A stretch of 42,868 nucleotides of DNA from Bacteroidota bacterium. GTDB lineage: Bacteria; Bacteroidota; Rhodothermia; Rhodothermales; UBA10348. This document shows, in pieces, positions 1 to 8,050 of this stretch. The position numbers and the translations under genes were made by a program. The notes beneath the pieces are model-generated. The model was not told the DNA's origin. It made no database searches and saw only the letters and a program-made list of their open reading frames with translations. The DNA lies in NCBI GenBank assembly GCA_022571255.1, contig JACZYD010000009.1:1-42868 (forward strand), read 5' to 3'. Position 1 is the stretch's first letter. The number at the start of each line of letters is the position of its first letter.

Positions 1-188
1 GATTCTGCTTCCTGATCCGCTCGATTCGCGTTTTTCTGTTTTATGCTGATTACCGCACCCATTCTCTGAAAGCTGGTTCGTCGTTATTTTTTCCTCTACA
101 GCCGGCGCACTTCGTAGTGCCTTGGCAGTATAATACGTAAGCCGATACATTCAGAATGTATTTTACTTCAGGATGATACCCGATACGA
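1..188. other. 5' leader region, no gene supported
   Basis: No convincing coding region is seen here. A 65-codon minus-strand frame overlaps the start of the outer-membrane protein gene and has no recognisable features. The stretch probably holds the promoter of the gene that starts at 189. No strong Shine-Dalgarno is seen in the usual place; an AGGATGA sits about 12 bases before that ATG. Confidence 0.5.
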
Positions 189-848
189 ATGAACAAACGA
201 CTGTTATCCAACTTCGCACAAACCGTTTTATTTTCCCTGCTGATCACTCCCGTGAGTACCGCCCAGATGAAAACGCAGATTCACCTGGGACTGAATCAAA
301 CCACATTCTCTGGAGAGTCCAATTCAGATTTTTCTGCTGCGACTCGTTTCTCCGGGGGCGCAGGCGTCGCATTCACGGTTTCCGGAGGGCTCTTTATTCA
401 ACCTGAAGTCGTGTACACGGTGCAAGGAGCCTCGGCAAAAGGGTCAATCAGTGTCGTCGGCGTCGAAGCAGATGTGCCGGTACTCGCCAGATTCACGATC
501 ACCTATGTAGAGTTTCCGTTGCTTCTCGGCTATCGGTTTGGAGGAGTATCGATGAGACCGCGGATCTACGCGGGTCCGTATTTAGCCTACAAACTGAAAG
601 CCAGAATTACATTTGAGGCGCAGGCCGGAGGCCCGATGTTTACGGAAACCGACGATTCCGTTGTCGACTGGGATAGCGGAATTATTCTGGGCGCAGCGAT
701 GCACTTTCCCTTCGGTGATGAAGAATTTGCGATCGGCGCCCGTGCTTCTTTCGGACTGGCTGAAGTAACGCAGTCTACCAACGGGGAGGAACTGGAACAA
801 TCGTTGTCTAACCGATCCGCAGGAATCTACGCCGCGATTCTGTTTTAA
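189..848 (+). CDS. Outer-membrane beta-barrel protein, porin/PorT-like family
   Basis: 219 aa. Residues 1-25 form a signal peptide (hydrophobic LFSLLITPVS, then an Ala-Gln boundary). The mature part has alternating hydrophobic and aromatic strands rich in Gly and Tyr (LLGYRFGG, RIYAGPYLAYKL, GIILGAAMHFPFG) and ends in a strand closing with Phe (GIYAAILF), as expected for an eight-stranded barrel recognised by BamA. This matches the outer-membrane beta-barrel/PorT-like proteins common in Bacteroidota. The function is unknown; a small structural or adhesion barrel is most likely. The gene stands alone, convergent with the secretin gene. The ATG at 189 is chosen because the signal peptide follows at once. 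Confidence 0.8.
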   Translation: MNKRLLSNFAQTVLFSLLITPVSTAQMKTQIHLGLNQTTFSGESNSDFSAATRFSGGAGVAFTVSGGLFIQPEVVYTVQGASAKGSISVVGVEADVPVLARFTITYVEFPLLLGYRFGGVSMRPRIYAGPYLAYKLKARITFEAQAGGPMFTETDDSVVDWDSGIILGAAMHFPFGDEEFAIGARASFGLAEVTQSTNGEELEQSLSNRSAGIYAAILF

Positions 849-918
849 GACCGGTTTAAGCGTTTCTGCAGATCGATTTCGGAACGCGATCACGGACACC
901 GGCAAAGTTGATCAAACA

Positions 919-956
919 AATAAGCGGACAGCTTCCGAAAAAGTTGCCCGCTTATT
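919..956 (-). terminator. Likely terminator between convergent genes
   Basis: A perfect 9-bp inverted repeat (AATAAGCGG / CCGCTTATT) encloses a 20-base loop between the end of the barrel gene (848) and the end of the secretin gene (976). Read on the minus strand, the stem is followed by TGTTTGATC, which is moderately T-rich, so it suits termination of the secretin transcript. It may also stop plus-strand transcription. The long loop lowers confidence. Confidence 0.5.
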
Positions 957-975
957 ACCGACAGGATCACTCGAT

Positions 976-2340
976 TTATTTTGAGCCCTTGAATCGCTTC
1001 GGGTCAGCAATATTCTTGGCGACTTCGGCATCGAATCTGTGGATCAAAGCCTGTATCGCACTTTGGTGTGTTTTAAGAAGGTTGTCGTTTGATCGGCCCC
1101 GACGAGCCAGGATCGGATCTATCAGATCTGCCTGCAATACGATGACAAGCTCTTTCTGGGTTTTCTGTTTCTGTTCGCGTCCGAATATATAGCGCAGACC
1201 AAAGAACCATCCCGGTAAGTCCTTCAATATCGGAATGCCGGTGCGCGACACTGATTCATCCGTGGAATAAAGACCGCCGATGATCGTCTGCTCTCCCGGA
1301 AGAAGAAGAACCTGTGTCGAGGCCGTACTCCTGTCAATAATCAGCCCCGCCGGGGACGGACGACTGCCGGATTTCTCGACCTTTATGCTGAGATGAATGA
1401 ATTCTACTACAGGCGCGCCCAGCGTATCGTTCACAGCCTCAGAAATCAACGTCGGCGTTACGTCGATGATAATTCCTGTTTTAAAGAACTGGGTTACCGC
1501 ATTCCCTGCAAAATCCCGAACCTGAACGGGTACGTCTGAGCCGATCTGGATACTTCCTTCGACGCCGCTCTGAACCGTAATGTTTGGCGTGGCAATCGCC
1601 TCGCCTGCTCCATTAACCTCTGCAAAGCGGAAAAACTGGTTTACGTCCGAGAAACTGATCGTTTTCGGGAGTATTAACGGAGAGGTATCACCAAACGCAT
1701 CTTTGGTGTCCAACTGGATATCGAGGTTTGCGCCTCCGCTTGAACCGCCACCGCCGCCACCACCACCACCGCCGCCACCACCACCGCCGCCAACAATAAC
1801 GCTCCAATCGATGCCAATATCTTTCGATACGGTGTGATTGATTTCGAACAGAATGGCATTGATACGAATCTGACGTGTAAACAGATTTGCCGGAGCAACC
1901 GGTACAGTTGTTCTCGCTCCACCCGCAGTGTTGGCCGCCTCATCACTGTCCAGAATCAGCCCATCTGCCCGTTTGGGCTCGATCATGAAATATCTTTCCG
2001 TTTCACGATAAATAAGCTTGTTGTAATTCAGAACCTGTTCCAGTGCATCGAGAAAATGCATCCCTGAAATGCCAATGCCGATAGGGTGAGTCCGGGATTC
2101 GGGGTCAATAACCGTTTTTGCCGTAACCCGATTGAATATCGGATTCACAAAATCCAGAAAACGGTCAAACGGAGTCGACGGAAGAAACGAAACCAACTGT
2201 TCCGGTGGAATATAGGCTCGGATCTGTCGACCAAGGGCCGGATCCTGTGCGTTGGCCGAGCCTGGCATCCCACCCCAGAGTCCTGCGAGCAGGAGCATGC
2301 CGGGTACAAGCCGTTTGTAATTCATGTACATGATTCTCAT
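976..2340 (-). CDS. Secretin-type outer-membrane channel (GspD/PilQ/MshL family)
   Basis: 454 aa, short for a secretin. A signal peptide covers about residues 1-31 (LLLAGLWGGMPGSANA). An N-terminal domain follows (about 35-125), with a secretin/TonB short N-terminal-like stretch ending YFMIEPKR. The secretin core includes QIRINAILFEI and the late signature RTGIPILKDLPGWFFGLRYI, then KELVIVLQADLID. This matches the small MshL-like secretins of type IV pili and type II systems, which form the ring through which a pilus or substrate leaves. It is the last gene of a minus-strand set with the PilO/P-, PilM/N- and PilT-like genes. Residues 184-199 are 16 consecutive glycines, unusual inside a secretin core. 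Confidence 0.85.
   Translation of the reverse strand: MRIMYMNYKRLVPGMLLLAGLWGGMPGSANAQDPALGRQIRAYIPPEQLVSFLPSTPFDRFLDFVNPIFNRVTAKTVIDPESRTHPIGIGISGMHFLDALEQVLNYNKLIYRETERYFMIEPKRADGLILDSDEAANTAGGARTTVPVAPANLFTRQIRINAILFEINHTVSKDIGIDWSVIVGGGGGGGGGGGGGGGGSSGGANLDIQLDTKDAFGDTSPLILPKTISFSDVNQFFRFAEVNGAGEAIATPNITVQSGVEGSIQIGSDVPVQVRDFAGNAVTQFFKTGIIIDVTPTLISEAVNDTLGAPVVEFIHLSIKVEKSGSRPSPAGLIIDRSTASTQVLLLPGEQTIIGGLYSTDESVSRTGIPILKDLPGWFFGLRYIFGREQKQKTQKELVIVLQADLIDPILARRGRSNDNLLKTHQSAIQALIHRFDAEVAKNIADPKRFKGSK
1744..1791 (-). repeat. Gly16-coding triplet tract in the secretin
   Basis: Sixteen consecutive GGT/GGC codons (seen on the plus strand as acc/gcc triplets) encode Gly16 between the strand ending DWSVIVG and SSGGANLD. 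The mixed synonymous codons show it is not a simple unbroken microsatellite. Length variation would stay in frame. Confidence 0.9.
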
Positions 2341-2365
2341 GATGTTTTAGCCTTCGAATGTTCGG

Positions 2366-3370
2366 TCAGTATGGATTTGCCGGCATCAGGCGAGAGGCTC
2401 CAACTGCATGACGGTATCGGTCTCCGGTATCGAGATAAAATTCAACGTCATCAATGATACCTCCTTTGTTCAGACGAGCCCGGACAAAGCCGAGTCGAGG
2501 GTCGATCTCTGTGATGGTGCCGAGATAGATTTCATCTCCGCGCTCAACAGTTGCAAAATTCCCACCCCCAATATCGAATACCGCCTGGGCACCCACGATT
2601 GAAACAAGAACAGCCTTATCAACATCCATCAGGTCGTTCGTATTCGGCGGAATTTTATCCATGATCAGAGGCAAAAACGGGTTTTCCGCAAGCTGTCGGG
2701 GCGGCAATATTCCGGGCGGGACCTGCGAGATGTCACGCATGGGCAGTGGAACGTTCAAACCGGATCCATCAAGTTCCATATCTACTACGTCGGACGCGCT
2801 CAGCCCTTCGGCTCCACCGTAATAGGCATCCAATTGAAACCTGAAATTGACCATTACCTGGAGCTTCTCCCGGGACGTTTCCCGATCCGTTGTAATAAGA
2901 TCGAAATGATCCAGTTCGAGGTTCGCGATGCGATAGAATTGCCTGTTGTTTTCAATGCTCCATATGAGGTTATACAGCGCACGCATTTTCCCGCGTCCAG
3001 AAATCCGGAATACATACTTGCTGAACGATTCACTCTGAATATGATCTGAAAACGCAATATTGAATGGCTGAAACCCGGTCTTTGTGGTTTTATTCAAAAA
3101 AGAAATGACCGATTCGGAAACAAGAATCTGAGGTATTTCTTTGTACCGGGATTTCCACTTGCGCTCGATCTGTTCGGCCTGCTCCTGGGACTGAGCCGCA
3201 GAGGCTATCAGACTTGTCAGTTCAACCTGTTTGCTCTTGGCAACCTGTTCGGCTCTCTCCAGCCGTTCTTTCTCCCCCGGCTGCTCAAAAAACGTCACAT
3301 ACACACCTCCTCCGATGACAAGGGTGACACAGAATCCAATAACCAGGAGATTTTGATAGAGGTTTACCAT
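2366..3370 (-). CDS. PilO/PilP-like inner-membrane pilus alignment protein (fusion)
   Basis: 334 aa. One transmembrane helix at about residues 8-28 (LLVIGFCVTLVIGGGVYVTF) is followed by a charged coiled coil (about 32-72) and an alpha/beta domain to about 190 of PilO/GspM type. The C-terminal part (about 245-320: VLVSIVGAQAVFDIGGG, VERGDEIYLGTITEID) resembles the PilP/GspC beta domain, which docks on the secretin. In other bacteria PilO and PilP are separate genes, so this looks like a fusion. The gene lies 25 bp upstream of the secretin gene and 38 bp downstream of the PilM/N-like gene, the usual pilMNOPQ order. Assignment rests on topology, context and weak sequence resemblance. Confidence 0.65.
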   Translation of the reverse strand: MVNLYQNLLVIGFCVTLVIGGGVYVTFFEQPGEKERLERAEQVAKSKQVELTSLIASAAQSQEQAEQIERKWKSRYKEIPQILVSESVISFLNKTTKTGFQPFNIAFSDHIQSESFSKYVFRISGRGKMRALYNLIWSIENNRQFYRIANLELDHFDLITTDRETSREKLQVMVNFRFQLDAYYGGAEGLSASDVVDMELDGSGLNVPLPMRDISQVPPGILPPRQLAENPFLPLIMDKIPPNTNDLMDVDKAVLVSIVGAQAVFDIGGGNFATVERGDEIYLGTITEIDPRLGFVRARLNKGGIIDDVEFYLDTGDRYRHAVGASRLMPANPY

Positions 3371-3408
3371 TGCTTAGGGCGCTGCGTGCGCGGGCGGATT
3401 GTCTGAAT

Positions 3409-5214
3409 TCAGTCTGAAGAGTTCGTAACTGGTATGTCCAGTTCTACATTGTCTCGGAAATATCGGGCCACGTTGGGTAACTCCAGCGGTGTTCTCATAT
3501 GCATCGTAAAGGTGTACACTTGAAATCCTCGGATGTCAGAAAATTCGAGTGTTTCGATAGTCGCGTTTGCCTGTGTAGCAAAAGAAACCACGCTGATACG
3601 GTCCGTTGCAGTTCCGGAAAGCTTCAGACCATCTCCATCTTCACGCCAGGTTTCTATCCAGATTCCCTGTACTTCAGCCGTTATGGCGGCCGTCGTTGAA
3701 AGTGCACGACTCCATCGATCACTTCCAATAAGGAGTGAATCGAGAATGTCGAGAGCGCCCACATAGCCTGTTGTCTTTCGCTGTAGACTGTCGATTTTTG
3801 TCTGCAGGTCCGAAGCGTTCAACATGATCAATTCTTCCGGATACTGAGCTAACTCGTATTTATACAACTCGATCTCGTGCTTCTGGGAATAGAATCGATA
3901 CATGAAAAACAGCGACGTGACAAAAAGCAGCACGTACATCGCGGCAAGTGGCCAGGCGAAAGGCAACTTGAACTGTGCCCGAACAAGCTTTCTTGGCAGG
4001 AAATTGATTTTGAGAAATTTATCCTTTGCTGCAGAGTCGCTGATGACCCTGAGCGTTACGGCAGCGGCGAGTACAGCGTCGCCCCGTACAATATTGCCAT
4101 CGTCTGAACGTAATTCAGGCAAGTAATCACGTAGAAGCTCAACGCGCGTGTCCGGGAAAAATGTTCTGAAGCTATCAGCGAGAGATTCTTCTCGTTCTTC
4201 TCCAAGCAGAACTACCGTACCGGCATCCCCGAGTCCGAATTCATCCTGCAAGAGTAATACGCGACTGCATATTGTCTCCGGTGGATCGAATGCGGTTATC
4301 GAGCGAAGGCTTTCGAAACGAACCAGTTTGTCGCCGTCGAGAAACATGACGATGGTGTCTTCGGTACCTGCCCTTACGAGGAGCGTGGGACCGTGCTCTG
4401 TATCGCTGTTCCCAAGTTCGGCCGATCGATTTTGCGCGGCCTTTGCCAGACCCAGAAAGAGCGTGATTTCCGTATCCAGCAGATCGATTCCCGGGAGAGT
4501 ACGTTTGCGATCACGGATGGTCTGAAGTGTCGGCTCAACAGGCTCGTTCTTGGTTGCAAATACGGCGAGCGCCTTCAGAATTTCCGGATCATCAGATTTC
4601 ATCGGAAGAAAGACTACTTTCCCTGGATCAAACTCACCGTCATGTTTCTCCGCGAAAGCCCCTTCAATGGAGTTTTTTCCGGGCTTTCCATTTCCGAAGT
4701 TCAGCACACCCGGTTTTTTCTCTCCGCTCTCCGTACGTGAGCGACGTCGGCCATGAACTCTGACCTTTATTTCCGAGGTCCTCAGGAATCCTGTACCTAT
4801 GGCAAAAGAAATCCGGAAGTTTTCGAACCCCGCATCCTGGCATTCCGAAATTATGTCCAGTAATTCCAGGTCAAATTTTGTCGTGGCCTGAAAAGACGAG
4901 GCTGGAGTTCCACCACCATCACCACGAGCGTCAAATGAGCCCCGCGAATCCATCTGTCCGAACTCACCGGCCAGAAATAACGAACCGCCCGCATCCGATT
5001 CCCCTCCCACATTGAACGTTATATCCGTCGAACCGGATTCATTCATCTCCGGGGTAACGGGCGCATAGAATTGCGATCCGGATTCGCCTATCGTTCTGTG
5101 AAATTGTCGAACGATGACAGGACCCGAGTCGGTGTCCTGGACGAGCACGGCATGTACGTCGCGAGACGTAGCGGTTACTCCAAGGATATATTCTTCTATT
5201 GCGTAGCGCTTCAT
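3409..5214 (-). CDS. PilM/PilN-like fusion protein of the pilus assembly platform
   Basis: 601 aa. The first roughly 400 residues look like the actin-fold PilM/GspL cytoplasmic domain (YILGVTATSRDVHAVLV at the start, a divergent nucleotide-binding fold later). The segment INFLPRKL then leads into one transmembrane helix (about 418-441, AAMYVLLFVTSLFFMYRF), a coiled coil and a periplasmic ferredoxin-like domain (about 500-575, TAEVQGIWIETWRED). NFLP followed by a membrane helix is the standard PilN start, so PilM and PilN seem joined in one chain. The family links the cytoplasmic motor to the PilO/P and secretin parts. A variable insert between about 45 and 95 is Gly/Ser-rich. Confidence 0.7.
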   Translation of the reverse strand: MKRYAIEEYILGVTATSRDVHAVLVQDTDSGPVIVRQFHRTIGESGSQFYAPVTPEMNESGSTDITFNVGGESDAGGSLFLAGEFGQMDSRGSFDARGDGGGTPASSFQATTKFDLELLDIISECQDAGFENFRISFAIGTGFLRTSEIKVRVHGRRRSRTESGEKKPGVLNFGNGKPGKNSIEGAFAEKHDGEFDPGKVVFLPMKSDDPEILKALAVFATKNEPVEPTLQTIRDRKRTLPGIDLLDTEITLFLGLAKAAQNRSAELGNSDTEHGPTLLVRAGTEDTIVMFLDGDKLVRFESLRSITAFDPPETICSRVLLLQDEFGLGDAGTVVLLGEEREESLADSFRTFFPDTRVELLRDYLPELRSDDGNIVRGDAVLAAAVTLRVISDSAAKDKFLKINFLPRKLVRAQFKLPFAWPLAAMYVLLFVTSLFFMYRFYSQKHEIELYKYELAQYPEELIMLNASDLQTKIDSLQRKTTGYVGALDILDSLLIGSDRWSRALSTTAAITAEVQGIWIETWREDGDGLKLSGTATDRISVVSFATQANATIETLEFSDIRGFQVYTFTMHMRTPLELPNVARYFRDNVELDIPVTNSSD

Positions 5215-5237
5215 GAAAACGTTAACTCTGATATTGC

Positions 5238-6707
5238 CTAATTGACAAGCTGCGAGAATCGACGCTTGTTGTTTGAATAATTCCGGGCTGTCTCATGTGT
5301 TATCATACCCTGACGGTAAAGCTTAAATAATTCCTGCTCGAGGGTGATTTGACCTTGCGCCCATCCCTCCCACATCATCTGGTAAATCTCATTTGAATGG
5401 TTATTTTTTATGGCCGCGCGGGCACTGGAAGTCATCCATAACACTTCTTTTGCCAGAATTCGGCCGCCGCCGACCCGAGGACACAGTTTCTGGGACACGA
5501 TGCACCGCAAGACGTCTGCCAGGCGGCTGCGAACGCGATTCTGTTCTCCCGGAGGATATTCAGCGATAATTCTGTCGATACTTTCCACGGCTGATGAGGT
5601 ATGGAGCGTTGAGAATACCTTGTGGCCAGAGTCCGTAATTTCGAGACTGGCCGAAATTGTCTCCGGGTCACGCATCTCACCAATCACCACGATGTCAGGA
5701 TCCTGGCGAAGTGCCTGGACAATGCCATCTTTAAAACTCGGTACGTCACGCCCGACTTCCCTGTGGCGCACTATACACTTCTTGGAATCATGCAGATACT
5801 CGATCGGACTGCCGACGATCACGATGTGTCCGTTGAAGTCCTTGTTATTGGCATCAATGATGGCATCCATGGTCGTTGATTTACCAGAACCTGTAACGCC
5901 CGTAATCAAGGTCAGTCCATCGCGAACATAGCGAAACATCAACCCACGCTGGATACTCGGGTGGAACGCCAACTCATCGATACCTCGAAGCTCCTGGGCG
6001 ATGGCTCTCATGTTGAGAGCGATGTATTCCATATCCAGGTATGCCGATGCGCGAAATCTCTGCGGACGATCCTGCCCTTCCTTCTTCACGGAATAAGAAA
6101 AATCGGCCGCCCGCCATTCTATCAGTTTCTTTCTCCCGGGAGCATCAAGAAGATTCAGTATGAGAACGTTTGCCTCGTCCGGTGAATAACGTCCTACCGA
6201 TCCGTCCGGACTTTTATTTCCGTCAATTCTGTACCAGACATGGCCGTTGGATGACGTTCCTCCAAGATCTATATCGCTGGCATTGATTTCGGGCATTCTG
6301 CGAATAAGCGAATCCATATGAACGGTCAATGCAGCCCGATCCCGACCATCCAGCCTTGCAAGTTGCTCCATCTGATGCAGAATCCGGCTGTTCCCCGTCA
6401 GAGAACGCGGAGTATGCGCGGCAATTTCTTTCACGACCCTGGGCAGAGGCGATACGGACGGAGCTACAGATGCGCGAATTTCCGATGCACCCGAATCTCC
6501 AGGAGAAGGCCCTCCAACTTTGGCTGCCGGTGGTCTTTCTCCGGCCGGAATTCCAGGCTTCCTCGCGTCCTGCGTTCGCGAGGAAAGCGTCCGAGCTGGT
6601 TCGGCGTCACTCTTTGGGGCAGTATGCCCATTCGTCTCGCCGGAAGCTGGCCGACGCCTGGGCGGACCATGAACTGAATGAGGTGAATCTGGGGTCTGCT
6701 CGCTCAT
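5238..6707 (-). CDS. PilT/PilU-like secretion ATPase
   Basis: 489 aa from the ATG at 6707; an upstream frame extension looks non-coding. Residues 1-90 are Pro/Ser/Arg-rich and probably disordered. The PilT-type N-terminal domain follows (ASDIDLGG, WYRIDGNKS), then Walker A GVTGSGKST (270-278), Walker B DPDIVVIGEMRDPET (336-350) and the His box STLHTSSAVESIDRI (about 366-380). The family is the hexameric motor that retracts or powers type IV pili. The Asp box reads IVIVGSPIEYLH where PilT usually has IEDPIE, so the acidic pair is replaced by Gly-Ser. No platform protein (PilC) or prepilin peptidase is encoded in the window. It starts the set ATPase, PilM/N, PilO/P, secretin. Confidence 0.88.
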   Translation of the reverse strand: MSEQTPDSPHSVHGPPRRRPASGETNGHTAPKSDAEPARTLSSRTQDARKPGIPAGERPPAAKVGGPSPGDSGASEIRASVAPSVSPLPRVVKEIAAHTPRSLTGNSRILHQMEQLARLDGRDRAALTVHMDSLIRRMPEINASDIDLGGTSSNGHVWYRIDGNKSPDGSVGRYSPDEANVLILNLLDAPGRKKLIEWRAADFSYSVKKEGQDRPQRFRASAYLDMEYIALNMRAIAQELRGIDELAFHPSIQRGLMFRYVRDGLTLITGVTGSGKSTTMDAIIDANNKDFNGHIVIVGSPIEYLHDSKKCIVRHREVGRDVPSFKDGIVQALRQDPDIVVIGEMRDPETISASLEITDSGHKVFSTLHTSSAVESIDRIIAEYPPGEQNRVRSRLADVLRCIVSQKLCPRVGGGRILAKEVLWMTSSARAAIKNNHSNEIYQMMWEGWAQGQITLEQELFKLYRQGMITHETARNYSNNKRRFSQLVN

Positions 6708-6811
6708 TGTAAAGATTTTCAGATTTTGGTGGCCCGCACGCCCGTTCCGGATCATGTGCCCGGATACTGGAATCGGGGGCTCCTATTCCAAGATCGTATC
6801 GGCCATGCACC

Positions 6812-6868
6812 CCACTACTTAAACGCGATAACGAAGACCCCGCTACTGGAACAGGATAACGGCTCGAA
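6812..6868. repeat. Degenerate 28-bp direct repeat, 2 copies
   Basis: Two diverged copies share CCCACTACT / CCCGCTACT, then a purine-rich middle, then GATAACG. They lie about 100 bp upstream of the ATPase start on the minus strand. Weaker than the other arrays in the window. Confidence 0.4.
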
Positions 6869-6902
6869 GGCAGTCAGATCAACCGAATTCCGTGTACCAT
6901 GA

Positions 6903-6933
6903 AGGGCAGCGACCATGAATGATTCGCTGCCCT
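6903..6933. other. 10-bp inverted repeat, possible regulatory hairpin
   Basis: AGGGCAGCGA and TCGCTGCCCT are perfectly complementary across an 11-base loop. No T-rich tail follows on either strand, so this is not a standard intrinsic terminator. It lies in the leader or promoter region of the ATPase gene. Confidence 0.5.
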
Positions 6934-7010
6934 CAATGATGCATGATTATCAGCGAACAGAGCGTCCTGATACTCGAGCGCATTGGAGAATCGTATGCCG
7001 GAATAGCGAT

Positions 7011-7032
7011 AAAATCAAAGGCCGAATCGGCC
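7011..7032 (-). terminator. Intrinsic terminator after the pilin-like gene pair
   Basis: On the minus strand GGCCG-ATT-CGGCC is followed directly by TTTGATTTT, starting 10 bases after the stop codon at 7042. A GC-rich stem with a T-rich tail is the classic pattern. It would separate the pilin-like genes from the downstream ATPase unit. Confidence 0.6.
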
Positions 7033-7041
7033 GACAAGGGC

Positions 7042-7605
7042 TCAGAGATTGACGGGGAGCAGTGTCATTCCCCAAAAGGTGCGACCCAGGTACATGTTGT
7101 CGATGTCTCCAATCGGATACATATTCACCACCTGCGCACGAACCATAACGGCCGATGCGAACCCCGTTACATTGCCGCTTGCGTCCAGTGGCTCTACCCT
7201 GAAATCTTGGAGCGTAGATGGACTGCCTCCTTCCAGAACTCCGTTTACGTATCGGTCCACTCGGTACCTCGGTACGGGATCTCCATTCACCGTAACGGTA
7301 TCGACGGTAACAAGCTGGTACTGCACTTCGAAATCAGTAACTCCGTCGTTCCACCAGAAAGTGAAATTCGTGGTCTGCCCGTCACCATTTGTTGTGACAT
7401 TTGTGATTTTCTGTGCCGTACTGGTTCCGATCAACTTGATTTCCTGCTCCAGTAAATCTGCAAACTCCAGGGTCTGCTTCTTGGAAACGTAGGCGATCGT
7501 CATCTCGGCTGTGGACTGCATCGAGCGCAGTTGCAGGGTCGCAATTGCAGTGGCAACGGCGGTGAATACCAGAATCGCTGATATGTTGTCAAGAATGAGC
7601 TGCAT
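7042..7605 (-). CDS. Pilin-like membrane-anchored protein, minor pseudopilin type
   Basis: 187 aa. An N-terminal hydrophobic helix (about 4-27, AILVFTAVATAIATLQL) is followed by an amphipathic helix and a beta-rich C-terminal domain (DFEVQYQLVTVDTV, RVDRYVNGVLEGGSPST, LQDFRVEPLDASG). The wording of the C-terminal half resembles PilW-like minor pilins, where a phrase like GGSP..LQDF is common. The usual prepilin peptidase site (Gly-Phe/Met-x3-Glu) is absent; the helix starts almost at the N-terminus. It lies 3 bp after the next pilin-like gene and upstream of the ATPase set, supporting a role in the same machine. No specific function can be assigned. Confidence 0.6.
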   Translation of the reverse strand: MQLILDNISAILVFTAVATAIATLQLRSMQSTAEMTIAYVSKKQTLEFADLLEQEIKLIGTSTAQKITNVTTNGDGQTTNFTFWWNDGVTDFEVQYQLVTVDTVTVNGDPVPRYRVDRYVNGVLEGGSPSTLQDFRVEPLDASGNVTGFASAVMVRAQVVNMYPIGDIDNMYLGRTFWGMTLLPVNL

Positions 7606-7608
7606 GGA

Positions 7609-7998
7609 CTATTCAGCAAAAATGCGTGCGTGAGTGACCAGAGCAACTGCAAACCTGGTATTGGATGAGGTAAGCGCGACTTCTTTGTATGCGGTTGGTG
7701 TGGCGGAGGGAGTACCGTCAGCGTTTACATATTGAACGGCCGTTTCCATCGAAAACGGAACGGAAAACGCGCCTACGGTATAGCTGACCGAAGTCGAGTC
7801 ACCATCCAACTCATCCAGATCATCCCAGTCGGTTCCCTGACCGATGATTTCCATTGCTTCGATCGTCGCAGCATTGGCCATGATCTCATATTCGCTCCGG
7901 ATCATATTGTCGTGCGTGCGCTGCTGCCCCTCAAAATAATTCAAGGAAGAAACTGTAATCATCATCAGGGCAAGAAAGGCAAGCATTGTCTGTGGCAT
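7609..7998 (-). CDS. Small pilin-like membrane protein
   Basis: 129 aa. Residues 3-20 form a hydrophobic helix (QTMLAFLALMMITVSSL), followed by NYFEGQQRTHDN, an amphipathic helix rich in Ala and Met, and a small beta-rich domain. This is the architecture of a pseudopilin that lacks the standard leader and Glu5. It is separated by 3 bp from the second pilin-like gene and lies 52 bp downstream of the subtilase stop, so the three may share a transcript. An in-frame TGA lies 9 bases before the ATG at 7998, so the protein cannot extend upstream to gain a leader. The function is inferred from context only. Confidence 0.55.
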   Translation of the reverse strand: MPQTMLAFLALMMITVSSLNYFEGQQRTHDNMIRSEYEIMANAATIEAMEIIGQGTDWDDLDELDGDSTSVSYTVGAFSVPFSMETAVQYVNADGTPSATPTAYKEVALTSSNTRFAVALVTHARIFAE

Positions 7999-8050
7999 GG
8001 TACTGCATCAGTGGTTGTATTTCTGAAATCTACTGTCGTTGTGTGCCGGC

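Larger units (their letters stand above)
6708..7009. other. Intergenic region upstream of the ATPase gene
   Basis: No gene is supported. It contains two degenerate 28-base direct repeats (about 6812-6868, CCC[AG]CTACT...GATAACG) and an inverted repeat (6903-6912 / 6924-6933, AGGGCAGCGA / TCGCTGCCCT, 11-base loop) without a T tract. With the terminator at 7011-7032, this suggests that the ATPase gene has its own promoter here. Confidence 0.55.

Noticed and set aside
50-247. 65-codon minus-strand gene
   Set aside because: It overlaps the start of the barrel protein gene, has mixed composition and no motif.
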